Assembly (NCBI RefSeq): GCF_001890385.1
Contig: NZ_CP018221.1
Coordinates: 793,501 to 857,500, forward strand
Origin: Tardibacter chloracetimidivorans
GTDB lineage: Bacteria > Pseudomonadota > Alphaproteobacteria > Sphingomonadales > Sphingomonadaceae
Length of the DNA: 64,000 bases
Direction of reading: 5' to 3'
Shown here: piece after piece, positions 37,818-45,720 of the stretch
Layout of the letters: each line of letters starts with the position of its first letter
Numbering within the stretch: the first letter of the stretch is position 1
The notes under the pieces: generated by a model
Told to the model about the DNA's origin: nothing
Databases searched by the model: none
The model's input: the letters and a program-made list of their open reading frames with translations, nothing else
Position numbers and translations under genes: made by a program

Positions 37818-39305
37818 ATGGCGACTTTAGAGCGCAGCCATGACGAAAAGCAGAAGCTGCTGAAACATGCCGGCCGGATGTTCATCAACAACAAGTGGGT
37901 CGATGCCGTTTCGGGCCGAACCTTCGATGTTTTTGATCCGGCAACCGGAGAGGTCCTTACCAAGGTGGCCGAGGGTGACAAGGCGGATGTCGACATAGCC
38001 GTGGCGGCCGCCCGCGCCGCGTTCGACGGCGGCGCATGGTCGCGGGTCAGCCCGGCGGAGCGTGGCCGGCTGCTGTGGAAGGTCGCTGACCTGCTCGAGC
38101 GCGACGCCGAGGCGTTTGCAAGGCTCGAGACGATCGACAACGGAAAGCCATTGTCGATGTCGCGCGGCGACGTGGGCCTGGCGATCGACATGTTCCGCTA
38201 CATGGGCGGTTGGGCGACGAAGATCGTCGGAGAAACGATGGAGCTTTCCGTCGGCTTCCCGCACCACAGCTATACATCGCGCGAGCCCGTCGGCGTCGCC
38301 GCGCAAATCGTACCGTGGAATTTCCCGCTGCTCATGGCCGCATGGAAGATCGCGCCGGCGCTGGCGGCCGGCTGTTCGGTTGTGCTGAAAAGCGCAGAGC
38401 AGACGCCGCTTACCGCGCTCAAGCTGGCCGAGATCTTCGAGGAGGTCGGCTTCCCGGCTGGCGCCGTCAATTTCCTATCGGGTTTCGGCGAAACCGCCGG
38501 CGCGGCGCTTGCCGCGCATCCCTATGTCGACAAGGTCGCCTTCACGGGATCGACCGAGGTCGGCAAGCTGATCGCTAAGGCCGCGACGGGTAATCTGAAG
38601 CGGCTCACCTTGGAACTCGGCGGAAAGTCCCCCGTCATCATCTTTCCCGATGCCGATCTTGATGCGGCCGCCCAAGGCGCAGCAGCCGGCATCTTCTACA
38701 ATCAGGGTCAGGTATGCTGCGCCGGTTCGCGCGTTTACGTGCATGAATCGGCGTTCGACCGGGTGGTCGCGGACATCAGCGATCGCGCAGACGCGATCAA
38801 GGTCCGCCCCGGCCTGGACGAAGACAGCGAGATGGGTCCGCTGGTTTCCGACGAGCAGCTATCCCGGGTGATGGGTTTTTTCGATTCCGGCCGCGAGGAT
38901 GGCGCCCGCGTCGTGACGGGCGGCGGGCGCCATGGCGACAAGGGCTATTTCGTCAAGCCGACAGTCTATGCCGATACGAACCGCGACATGCGGCTCGTGC
39001 GTGAGGAGATCTTCGGACCGGTCATCGTTGCCGAGCCGTTCGGAGACGACGATCTCGACCGCATCGCCGCGATCGCGAACGACACGGAATATGGCCTGGC
39101 TTCCTCGGTATGGAGCCGCGACATCTCCAAGGCGCTCATGATGACGAAGAAGATCAAGGCCGGCACCGTGTGGGTAAATTGCCACAATGTGTTCGACTCC
39201 AACCTGCCCTTCGGCGGGTTCAAGCAGTCGGGCTGGGGCCGCGAAATGGGCCATTATGCGATCGAGAATTATACCGAAGTGAAGTCCGTCACGATCAAGC
39301 TCTGA
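37818..39305 (+). CDS. aldehyde dehydrogenase (NAD-dependent)
   Basis: The 495-residue product is a tetramer-type ALDH: a Rossmann domain with IVPWNFPLLMAAWKIAPALA, the catalytic glutamate in LELGGKSPVII, and the catalytic cysteine in YNQGQVCCAGSRVYV. The C-terminal FGGFKQSGWGREMGHYAIEN is typical of betaine- and phenylacetaldehyde-type enzymes. AGGAG lies upstream of the ATG. It probably oxidises an aldehyde made after the SDR or lactonase steps. It is a different protein from the ALDH at 45721. Confidence 0.92.
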   Translation: MATLERSHDEKQKLLKHAGRMFINNKWVDAVSGRTFDVFDPATGEVLTKVAEGDKADVDIAVAAARAAFDGGAWSRVSPAERGRLLWKVADLLERDAEAFARLETIDNGKPLSMSRGDVGLAIDMFRYMGGWATKIVGETMELSVGFPHHSYTSREPVGVAAQIVPWNFPLLMAAWKIAPALAAGCSVVLKSAEQTPLTALKLAEIFEEVGFPAGAVNFLSGFGETAGAALAAHPYVDKVAFTGSTEVGKLIAKAATGNLKRLTLELGGKSPVIIFPDADLDAAAQGAAAGIFYNQGQVCCAGSRVYVHESAFDRVVADISDRADAIKVRPGLDEDSEMGPLVSDEQLSRVMGFFDSGREDGARVVTGGGRHGDKGYFVKPTVYADTNRDMRLVREEIFGPVIVAEPFGDDDLDRIAAIANDTEYGLASSVWSRDISKALMMTKKIKAGTVWVNCHNVFDSNLPFGGFKQSGWGREMGHYAIENYTEVKSVTIKL

Positions 39306-39312
39306 CCGCGGC

Positions 39313-39356
39313 AATGGCGCCCCCGTGCTGCCGATATGGCGACATGGGGCGCCATT
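39313..39356. terminator. hairpin between convergent ALDH and EthD genes
   Basis: An 11-bp perfect inverted repeat, AATGGCGCCCC at 39313 and GGGGCGCCATT at 39346, with a 22-base loop, lies just after the ALDH stop codon and ahead of the convergent EthD gene. It lacks a T run, so it is a probable rather than certain terminator. Confidence 0.55.
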
Positions 39357-39482
39357 CACCTGTCCATTTCAAGTTGGCGCTACTGCGTCCACCGGGTGTC
39401 GGCAGCCAGAGACAGCGACGATCCATACCATCCCGAGCGCGCAGCCGCGGCGCGGGACCGCCGCATTCATATCAACGAGCGA

Positions 39483-40271
39483 TTACCCGCCCCTGCCGAT
39501 GTCGGCGGCGGGCGTCACACGTTCGTCCACCATGAAGCGCTGGATCCTGCTACGATCCAGGATCTTTTCCTCGTCATCAGCGAACAGCTTGGCCGCTACC
39601 GGCTCGGACAGCGTGTCGATCATCTCCTGGATGTCTTCCTGCTTCCGGAACCATATTTCCGTGATGGCATCGAATTCCGGCCGCCGTGCGCTCTCGAGCG
39701 CGCCCGTGTCGAGGCTACCGTCTGAAATGACATAGTTGCGGTGGTAGCTGGCCAGCATCGAGAGATATTTTGCCGCCAGGACCGAATGGTGTCCCTCGTA
39801 ATAATCCCGCATCTGGTCGACGGTGATGGTGGGGTTGCGGTTGAGCATAACGACCATCTTGGTCATCTTCTCTCCCGTCTGCCCCTTGGGAGCGCCTCTG
39901 AGATTGGCGTCGGGCGTCGCGTACTCATCCACGAAGAAGGTGATGGTGCGGTCACGCTCGATGAAGTTGTTCTCGTCTTCAATGATCGCGCTCCGGATAT
40001 CCGGTTGATCGAGAGCCCGAAGCGCCGCTTGCAGCGCCGCCCGATCGCTAAACCATAGAGAGGTCACGACGTTGAAGTCCGGCGCCGCCGGGGTGTCTTC
40101 GATATGCCCGCCTTCAACTTGCCCGTTGGGCAGGACATAGTTGCGGGAATAGGCGGAGAAGCCGGGGAATATCCGGTTTATCAGCGGCACGTGGCGATGC
40201 TCGTAATAGTCCACGAAGTCGGCATAGTTCATGCCGCTCTTCTTAGTTAAAAGCCCGATCAGCCTAATCAT
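39483..40271 (-). CDS. tandem EthD-domain protein
   Basis: The 262-residue product is two EthD-type ferredoxin-like (dimeric alpha-beta barrel) domains in one chain. Domain 1 (about 1-115) begins IRLIGLLTKKSGMNYADFVD and has the histidine-rich YYEHRHVPLI; domain 2 (about 130-245) begins KMVVMLNRNPTITVDQMRDY and has YYEGHHSVLAAKYL. Both keep the YYxxxH pattern. EthD proteins accompany degradation of ethers and aromatics, with unclear function, and related folds act as small decarboxylases, dehydratases or monooxygenases. ATG 40271 is preferred over the ATG six bases upstream for AGGAG spacing. It follows the SDR gene with an 86-base gap. Confidence 0.85.
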   Translation of the reverse strand: MIRLIGLLTKKSGMNYADFVDYYEHRHVPLINRIFPGFSAYSRNYVLPNGQVEGGHIEDTPAAPDFNVVTSLWFSDRAALQAALRALDQPDIRSAIIEDENNFIERDRTITFFVDEYATPDANLRGAPKGQTGEKMTKMVVMLNRNPTITVDQMRDYYEGHHSVLAAKYLSMLASYHRNYVISDGSLDTGALESARRPEFDAITEIWFRKQEDIQEMIDTLSEPVAAKLFADDEEKILDRSRIQRFMVDERVTPAADIGRGG

Positions 40272-40357
40272 ACTCATCTCCTGTGACTGTGTTCCGCGGT
40301 GGCGACGCTCGCCCCGACTGCAATCATTCTTGATCGCGCCGCCCGAGCGCGCCGAAC

Positions 40358-41113
40358 TCAGATGGCCAGGAAGCCGCCATCGACCGGCAGCGACACGCCG
40401 GTGACGAAGGATGCCGCGTCCGACAAAAGCCATTTCACCGCCTCGCCCACTTCGCGGGGTTCACCAAAGCGCTCGATGGGATGGTGGTCGATGAGCTTCT
40501 TCATATTCGCCGTCAGCGCCGGATCGCTGTTGGCCCGCGCCACCATCGGCGTGTTGATGGTGCCCGGCAGAATCGCGTTCACACGGATATTCTGGCCGCC
40601 ATAGTCCAGCGCCGCGGCCTTGGTCAGGCCGATCACGCCATGCTTTGCCGCCACATATTCGGATGCGTGGAGCCAGGCGACTACACCGAGCGCCGACGAG
40701 GTGTTGACGATGGAGCCGCCGCCGCATTCCAGCATCGCGGAGATCTGATATTTCATGCACAGGAATACGGCGGTAAGATCGACACCGACGACCTTGTTCC
40801 AATCGGAAACCGACAGCTGGTGCAGTGGCATGCCGCGGTGTTCGACGCCGGCATTGTTGAAGGCGCCGTCCAGGCGGCCATAGGCAGACACCGCGGTCGA
40901 CACCATGTTCTCAACGGCGCTTTCGCTCGAGACGTCGGTCTCGACGAATTTGCAATTTGCTCCCTGCCCTGCCAGCTCTCTTGCCAGATCATGCCCAGCC
41001 GAGCCGATATCCGCCAGAATGAGCTTAGCTCCCGCCTGCGCCAGGACCTTTACCGTAGCCGCGCCAATCCCGCCCGTTGCGCCGGTGACGATGATAACCT
41101 TGTTCTGGAGCAT
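40358..41113 (-). CDS. short-chain dehydrogenase/reductase (SDR)
   Basis: The 251-residue classical SDR has the cofactor motif VTGATGGIGAATVKVL, the acidic ADI at the end of strand 2 (suggesting NAD preference), FNNAGVEHRG, the serine in NTSSALG and the catalytic YVAAK. The C-terminus FVTGVSLPVDGGFLAI is typical. It is the first gene of a two-gene minus-strand unit with the EthD gene and is divergent from the KstD-like flavoprotein across a 527-base gap. The substrate is unknown; secondary alcohol or ketone in the same pathway is likely. Confidence 0.9.
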   Translation of the reverse strand: MLQNKVIIVTGATGGIGAATVKVLAQAGAKLILADIGSAGHDLARELAGQGANCKFVETDVSSESAVENMVSTAVSAYGRLDGAFNNAGVEHRGMPLHQLSVSDWNKVVGVDLTAVFLCMKYQISAMLECGGGSIVNTSSALGVVAWLHASEYVAAKHGVIGLTKAAALDYGGQNIRVNAILPGTINTPMVARANSDPALTANMKKLIDHHPIERFGEPREVGEAVKWLLSDAASFVTGVSLPVDGGFLAI

Positions 41114-41640
41114 GGAATTGTTCCCACTTGAATTGGACAGCGCCGATCCGGTTCGTCCGTTCGGAAAATTTGTTTATCGGCCTGAAACTCGTGCCGTCGG
41201 CCACAGCGCAACGCCGATCCGGCCAATAGAACCAGGCCGCGATCCGGGAGGGCGCGGCGCGGGGTGAGCGCGCCCGAAGGGACGACCTGGTTATTGCCGG
41301 CGTCGAGAGAAAACCCGCTTTCCATCCGCTCCTGTCCGCTCGGCAGCTTTGCCGTAGTCGTGTAACGGCTATTGGCTGCCGTCTATATTGTCAATATACA
41401 GTATCGTTCTCCAGCATTCACCATGCGGGCAATGGCGAGGATTGCATGAAATAATCCTTTGGATTCGACATAATTCATGGCGGATGAGAACTTTCATCGC
41501 ATTGCATAACATACGTTTGAGTTACTAATTCACTCGTGTATTCTGCCGCGAAATTCGCCGAGGAGACGGGTGCGATTCGGCCGGAAGGCCGACGCCGATG
41601 ATCCAAGCAGAAGAGTGATGCTCGAATTCGGAGAAGGTGC
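41114..41640. other. long divergent regulatory gap
   Basis: These 527 bases between the divergent SDR and KstD-like genes contain no convincing coding frame. The visible content is one strong palindrome in a promoter-like context (41372-41400) and an AT-rich stretch at about 41440-41540. The KstD-like gene would have a leader of about 235 bases. Confidence 0.6.
41372..41400 (+). promoter_or_regulatory. promoter with palindromic operator site 2
   Basis: TTGGCT (41372-41377) and TATACA (41395-41400) are 17 bases apart, a fair sigma-70 promoter toward the KstD-like gene. A perfect 15-bp palindrome, TATATTG-T-CAATATA (41384-41398), fills the spacer and overlaps the -10 box, a classic repressor position. 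The core equals that of sites 36847 and 50779. Confidence 0.6.
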
Positions 41641-43359
41641 ATGCAGTCGTTAGATTCGCCGGAATATGATGTCATCGTCGTCGGCACCGGCGCGGCCGGG
41701 CTGACCGCCGCCGTGACAGCCTCATTGCGCGGACTCTCTGTTCTTGTCCTGGAGAAGACAGACAAATTCGGCGGCACGACAGCCTATTCGGGCGGCGAAA
41801 TATGGATTCCCGCCAACCACATGATCGAGCAGGCCGATATGGGCTGGGCTCTGCCGAAGATCGGTCTGGCCGATAGCGTCGAAAAAGCAAAAACCTATCT
41901 GATGCAGCTGGTCGGACCGACCGTGAAGCCCGAACGGATCGACGCGTATCTCCACAGCGGACCGCAGATGATCCGTGAACTCGAGGGTAAGATCGGCCTC
42001 AAATGGCTGCATCATCCCTTGCCCGATTATTATTCGGAGCTGGTCGGCGGGATATCCTATGGCCGGACGATCGAGCCGGCGCCGTTCGACGGTGCCAAGC
42101 TGGGCGCGGAACTTGCCGATCTGCGTAGCCCCTCGCCTGCCTTTGACGTGCCGCTTGGCGCCATGACCAGCATGGAAGGCATCAACCTCAGCTTCGGGCT
42201 CGGCGACAAGCGTGGGCCGAAGGCGCTTCGCGCGATCATCGCCCGCGCGATCAAAGCCAAGCTCACGGGCGCGAAGCCATTGGCCTGCGGCCGGTCGCTG
42301 CTCGCGCAGTTGCGCCTCGCGCTCAAGCAGCGTGGCGCGCCACTGTGGCTATCCACGCCGGTGACCGCCCTTGTCACCGAGGGTAAGGGCAGCGATCAGC
42401 GGGTCGTCGGCGTGGAGGCCGTTCGCGACGGAAAAAAGGTCGTCCTGCGCGCTAGCCGGGGTGTCGTGCTGGCCATGGGTGGCTTCGCGGGTTCGCAGAG
42501 AATGCGCGAGAAATATCTCCCGATGCCGACCGATGCGGAATGGTCGCTGGCGCCTCGCGATGGCCAGGATGGCGATGGGCTTTCCCTCGCCGAAGGGGTT
42601 GGAGCCGAATTGCGGAACACCGAAAAAGCCTGGGGCTTTCCCACGGCTGTGCTGCCTGATCGCAACGGAAAGCTTCAGCCGATGATGGCGCTCTATGAGC
42701 GGATGAAGCCCGGAACCATCACCGTCAACGGCCAGGGCATGCGCTACGTCGACGAATGCAAACCCTATGAGGATACATGGAAAGCCATGTATGCCAGCGA
42801 TAGCAAAGAGGCGTCGACGATACCGTCCTATCTGATCTTCGATGCCCGCGTGAAAAAGAAATATGCAATGTTTTTCTCGGCGCCGATGGTGCCGTTTCCA
42901 AAGCATTGGATGAAGCCAGGGCTGATCCGGAAAGCCGACAGCATCGCCGAACTCGCCGCATTGATCGACATCCCGCCGGCCAATCTCGAAGCATCGGTGA
43001 CGCGCTTCAACGAGATGGCGTTGAAAGGCAAGGATGAGGATTTCGGCCGCGGGCGGACAGCCTTCGGCCGATATTTCGGCGATGCGAGTTTCGACAACCC
43101 CAATCTTGGACCGCTGAAGGACGCGCCCTTCTACGCGGTGCCGATCTGGCCCGGCGACCTGGGTACCAAGGGCGGCGTGTCGATCAACGAATATGCCGAG
43201 GCCCTGCGGGCAGACGGGAGCGTGATCCAAGGCCTGTTCGCGTGCGGAAATACGTCGGCGTCCGTGATGGGGGACACCTATCCCGGTGCGGGCGGAACGA
43301 TCGGGCCGGCGATGACTCTGGGCTATATCGCGGCGAACCGCATGGCGGGCACGAACTGA
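41641..43359 (+). CDS. FAD-dependent 3-ketosteroid delta1-dehydrogenase-like flavoprotein
   Basis: The 572-residue product belongs to the KstD / fumarate-reductase flavoprotein fold. The FAD site is DVIVVGTGAAGLTAAVTASL with FGGTTAYSGGEIWIP, and the C-terminal FAD segment is CGNTSASVMGDTYPGAGGT. The catalytic region FYAVPIWPGDLGTKGG (about residue 495) matches the KstD tyrosine and glycine that bind the substrate carbonyl, and LPDYYSELVGG resembles the region of the other active-site tyrosine. Such enzymes insert a double bond next to a ring ketone; relatives act on steroids and on 4-oxocyclohexane carboxylate, where repeated desaturation leads to a phenol. It is monocistronic, ending in a strong hairpin. 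Confidence 0.88.
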   Translation: MQSLDSPEYDVIVVGTGAAGLTAAVTASLRGLSVLVLEKTDKFGGTTAYSGGEIWIPANHMIEQADMGWALPKIGLADSVEKAKTYLMQLVGPTVKPERIDAYLHSGPQMIRELEGKIGLKWLHHPLPDYYSELVGGISYGRTIEPAPFDGAKLGAELADLRSPSPAFDVPLGAMTSMEGINLSFGLGDKRGPKALRAIIARAIKAKLTGAKPLACGRSLLAQLRLALKQRGAPLWLSTPVTALVTEGKGSDQRVVGVEAVRDGKKVVLRASRGVVLAMGGFAGSQRMREKYLPMPTDAEWSLAPRDGQDGDGLSLAEGVGAELRNTEKAWGFPTAVLPDRNGKLQPMMALYERMKPGTITVNGQGMRYVDECKPYEDTWKAMYASDSKEASTIPSYLIFDARVKKKYAMFFSAPMVPFPKHWMKPGLIRKADSIAELAALIDIPPANLEASVTRFNEMALKGKDEDFGRGRTAFGRYFGDASFDNPNLGPLKDAPFYAVPIWPGDLGTKGGVSINEYAEALRADGSVIQGLFACGNTSASVMGDTYPGAGGTIGPAMTLGYIAANRMAGTN

Positions 43360-43373
43360 CGAGGTCGATCCTG

Positions 43374-43402
43374 TCCGAGCCGGGAAATCGTCCCGGCTCG
43401 GA
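43374..43402. terminator. bidirectional hairpin terminator
   Basis: A perfect 12-bp stem, TCCGAGCCGGGA with its complement, and a 5-base loop lie between the convergent KstD-like and Rieske genes. It is very stable but has no T run on either side. Confidence 0.75.
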
Positions 43403-43413
43403 TATCGCCGCGT

Positions 43414-43797
43414 TCACAATCGCCCGATCAGCAATTCTCCACCATCATTCTCGCTGATCGGCACGGCAATCAGGCGGTTGTCAACGCATGCGCCCGAAAC
43501 GCACAGACCATCGTCCAGCCGGAATTCGGCGAAATGCCGCGAGCATCGGATGTAGCCGTCGAACACGAACGCGTCCGGCTCATGGTTGAGCGCAAGCGAG
43601 AAATGCGGGCAAAGGTTCAGATATCCGCGAAAGCTCGCCCGCGACCGTACTACGAACATTCTGAATGCACTGCGTCCGCGACCGAATCTGAATTCGCGCG
43701 CCGCCCCGTGGGGGATCGCCGCCGCCGCGCAAAGCGGCGTCCCCACGGCAGGCGCGTTCGGCCGCAGGCTCCAATAATCGCGGTCGTCCGACGACAT
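43414..43797 (-). CDS. stand-alone Rieske [2Fe-2S] ferredoxin
   Basis: The 127-residue product is a single Rieske domain. The cluster ligands are Cys and His in NLCPHFSLAL and in IRCSRHFAEF (CxH...CxxH). It is the last gene of the hydroquinone operon, six bases after the intradiol dioxygenase gene. Small Rieske proteins like this pass electrons to ring hydroxylases or sit as in vivo reactivating ferredoxins beside iron dioxygenases; no partner oxygenase is in the window, so it may serve a hydroxylase elsewhere or keep the iron of the dioxygenase reduced. Confidence 0.85.
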   Translation of the reverse strand: MSSDDRDYWSLRPNAPAVGTPLCAAAAIPHGAAREFRFGRGRSAFRMFVVRSRASFRGYLNLCPHFSLALNHEPDAFVFDGYIRCSRHFAEFRLDDGLCVSGACVDNRLIAVPISENDGGELLIGRL

Positions 43798-43803
43798 CGC
43801 GTT

Positions 43804-44652
43804 TCAGCCGTCCTTAGCGAGCTTGAAATCATAGCGAACGACACGACGCCCCTCGTCGTCTTCGACCGGCGTCACGATCAACGACTCCTTCACGCCGAAC
43901 ACGGCATCGCTGTGCAGATAGGGATCGCCTGCGATGAACAGGTGCGTCACCAACCGCCGATAGCCGGGCGCCGTGATCATGAAGTGGATATGCGACGGCC
44001 GGTTGGGATGGCGCCCCATCTGATCGAGCAGCCGACCGACCGGTCCGTCGTCGGGGATGGCATATGACACGGGCGTGACGGTCTCGAAGCGGTATGCGCC
44101 GCTTTCATCGGTCTGAAAGGTCGCGCGCAAATGACCTTGGGGTTGGGCAGGATCCTGGACATCGTAAAGACCGTTGGGCGCCGTCTGCCAGACCTCGATC
44201 AAGGCGCCGGCCAGCGGCGATCCATCGCAATCGGCGATGCCCCCTTCCATCACCATCAACTCGCCGGGCTCGCGCCGCTTGAGGATCGACGAGCCGATGG
44301 GCGATATCGGCTGGAGCCCGGCGTAAAATGGTCCGAGCACGGTGGACTCGCTGGCGCCGCCATCGGCGCCGTGATTGATCGCGTCAATCAGCATCGATAT
44401 GCCGAGAACATCGGACAGCAGGATGAATTCCTGTCGATTGCCATCGCACATCTTGCCCGTCTGGGTCAGGAATTCGATCGCCAGTGCCCATTCCTGCTCG
44501 GTCACGTACGCCTCGCGGACGGCGTCGTGGATGTGACGCAACAAGATGGTCATCACCTCGCGCAGCCGCGGTTCGGCGGTTGCCATGCGTGCGATCGCAT
44601 CGTCGGTGAGCGGCTCGAACAGCGGCGTCGTTGCCGATTTCACTTCGCTCAC
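43804..44652 (-). CDS. intradiol ring-cleavage dioxygenase (hydroxyquinol 1,2-dioxygenase type)
   Basis: The 282-residue product opens hydroxyquinol or catechol between the hydroxyls; hydroxyquinol would give maleylacetate. It starts at GTG 44652, two bases after the upstream stop, with GAGGGG ahead. The N-terminal helical dimerisation domain includes EFLTQTGKMCDGNRQEFILL. The Fe(III) ligands are visible: tyrosine in NGLYDVQDP, tyrosine in TPVSYAIPDDGP, and two histidines in RPSHIHFMI. Its position directly after maleylacetate reductase favours hydroxyquinol over catechol as substrate; that is context inference. Confidence 0.9.
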   Translation of the reverse strand: MSEVKSATTPLFEPLTDDAIARMATAEPRLREVMTILLRHIHDAVREAYVTEQEWALAIEFLTQTGKMCDGNRQEFILLSDVLGISMLIDAINHGADGGASESTVLGPFYAGLQPISPIGSSILKRREPGELMVMEGGIADCDGSPLAGALIEVWQTAPNGLYDVQDPAQPQGHLRATFQTDESGAYRFETVTPVSYAIPDDGPVGRLLDQMGRHPNRPSHIHFMITAPGYRRLVTHLFIAGDPYLHSDAVFGVKESLIVTPVEDDEGRRVVRYDFKLAKDG

Positions 44653-44653
44653 G

Positions 44654-45718
44654 TCACCCCTCGACCGGCCGTTCGCCGGCATAGGCCCGCGCGACCATCG
44701 TCCTGATCGCCTCGAATTCGACTGGTCTGGGGTTCCAATAGGGATTCTTGACGGCCTGCTCGGCCGCCGTCTGGATTCCCGCCTCAGGCATCCCCAGGGC
44801 CTTGAGCGACGCGGGCGCGCCGACGGTTCGGCCCAGATTGAACAGGGCGCCGGCGGGATCCTCCGTTCCCAGCGCCCGGCGCAGGGCCGCCATCGCTTCG
44901 GGGATCATCGGCGCATTGAACGCCAGTGCATGCGGCAGGACGATCGAATGTGTCTCCGCATGCGGCAGATCGAAGGCACCGCCGAGCGTGTGGCAAAGCT
45001 TATGGTGCAGCGCCATGCCCACTGAGCCAAGCACTGTTCCGCACAGCCAGGCCCCGAACAACGCCTGGCTTCGCGCCTCGATATCCTGCGGCGCCGCCAT
45101 GATGCGGGGAAGCGATGTCGCCAGCGTCCTGACGGCCGCCTCTGCCATTAGCTGCACAAGTGGATTGGTGTCGCGTGCATAAAGCCCCTCCACTGCGTGC
45201 GCGATCGCGTTGAGCCCACTGATCCCCGACAGAGCCGGCGGTAGGCTGAGCGTGAATTCGACGTCATAGATGACGACGTTCGGAAGGATTTTCGGGCTCC
45301 GCTGCGTGGTCTTGCGGCCATCCACCGTTTCGCCCAGGATCGGCGTGACCTCCGACCCAGCATAGGTCGTGGGAATAGCGATCTGCGGCACGCCGGTGCG
45401 GAGCGCGAGCGCCTTGCCCAACCCTATGGTCGAGCCGCCGCCGAAAGAAATCACGCAATCGGCGCCGGTCTGCTTCAGCACGTCGAGCGCCTGTTCAGTC
45501 ACCCCAAGTGGCGTGTGCATCGTCGCGCCGTCGAAATGGCCGACGATCTGGCCTTCCGCCGGCAAAGTGGCCTCGCGCGCCTGCTCGGTCTGCTGCGGAG
45601 TCGACAGGAGGAGCGCGCGCGTGCCGGCGACCTCCTCGATCGCATCGGCCAGGGAAGCGATGGTCCCCCGCCCGAATTTTATGCGAGCCGGCAGGCTTTC
45701 ATAGGTGAAGCTGAGCAC
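44654..45718 (-). CDS. maleylacetate reductase
   Basis: This enzyme reduces maleylacetate to 3-oxoadipate with NAD(P)H. The 354-residue product is a group III (iron-type) alcohol dehydrogenase of maleylacetate reductase size. It shows FGRGTIASLADAIEE near the N-terminus, the nucleotide motif VISFGGGSTIGLGKALAL, IAIPTTYAGSEVTPI, and the histidine-bearing LHHKLCHTLGGAFDLPHAET. It joins hydroquinone and hydroxyquinol cleavage to the 3-oxoadipate pathway encoded at 54937-57538. Two bases separate it from the upstream ALDH. Confidence 0.93.
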   Translation of the reverse strand: MLSFTYESLPARIKFGRGTIASLADAIEEVAGTRALLLSTPQQTEQAREATLPAEGQIVGHFDGATMHTPLGVTEQALDVLKQTGADCVISFGGGSTIGLGKALALRTGVPQIAIPTTYAGSEVTPILGETVDGRKTTQRSPKILPNVVIYDVEFTLSLPPALSGISGLNAIAHAVEGLYARDTNPLVQLMAEAAVRTLATSLPRIMAAPQDIEARSQALFGAWLCGTVLGSVGMALHHKLCHTLGGAFDLPHAETHSIVLPHALAFNAPMIPEAMAALRRALGTEDPAGALFNLGRTVGAPASLKALGMPEAGIQTAAEQAVKNPYWNPRPVEFEAIRTMVARAYAGERPVEG

Positions 45719-45720
45719 GG

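Noticed and set aside
41440-41480. Possible fourth copy of the GCATAA repeat near the KstD-like gene
   Set aside because: GCATGA and ACATAA are present, but the spacing is not 21 bases and the orientation is wrong relative to the gene, so it was not counted.
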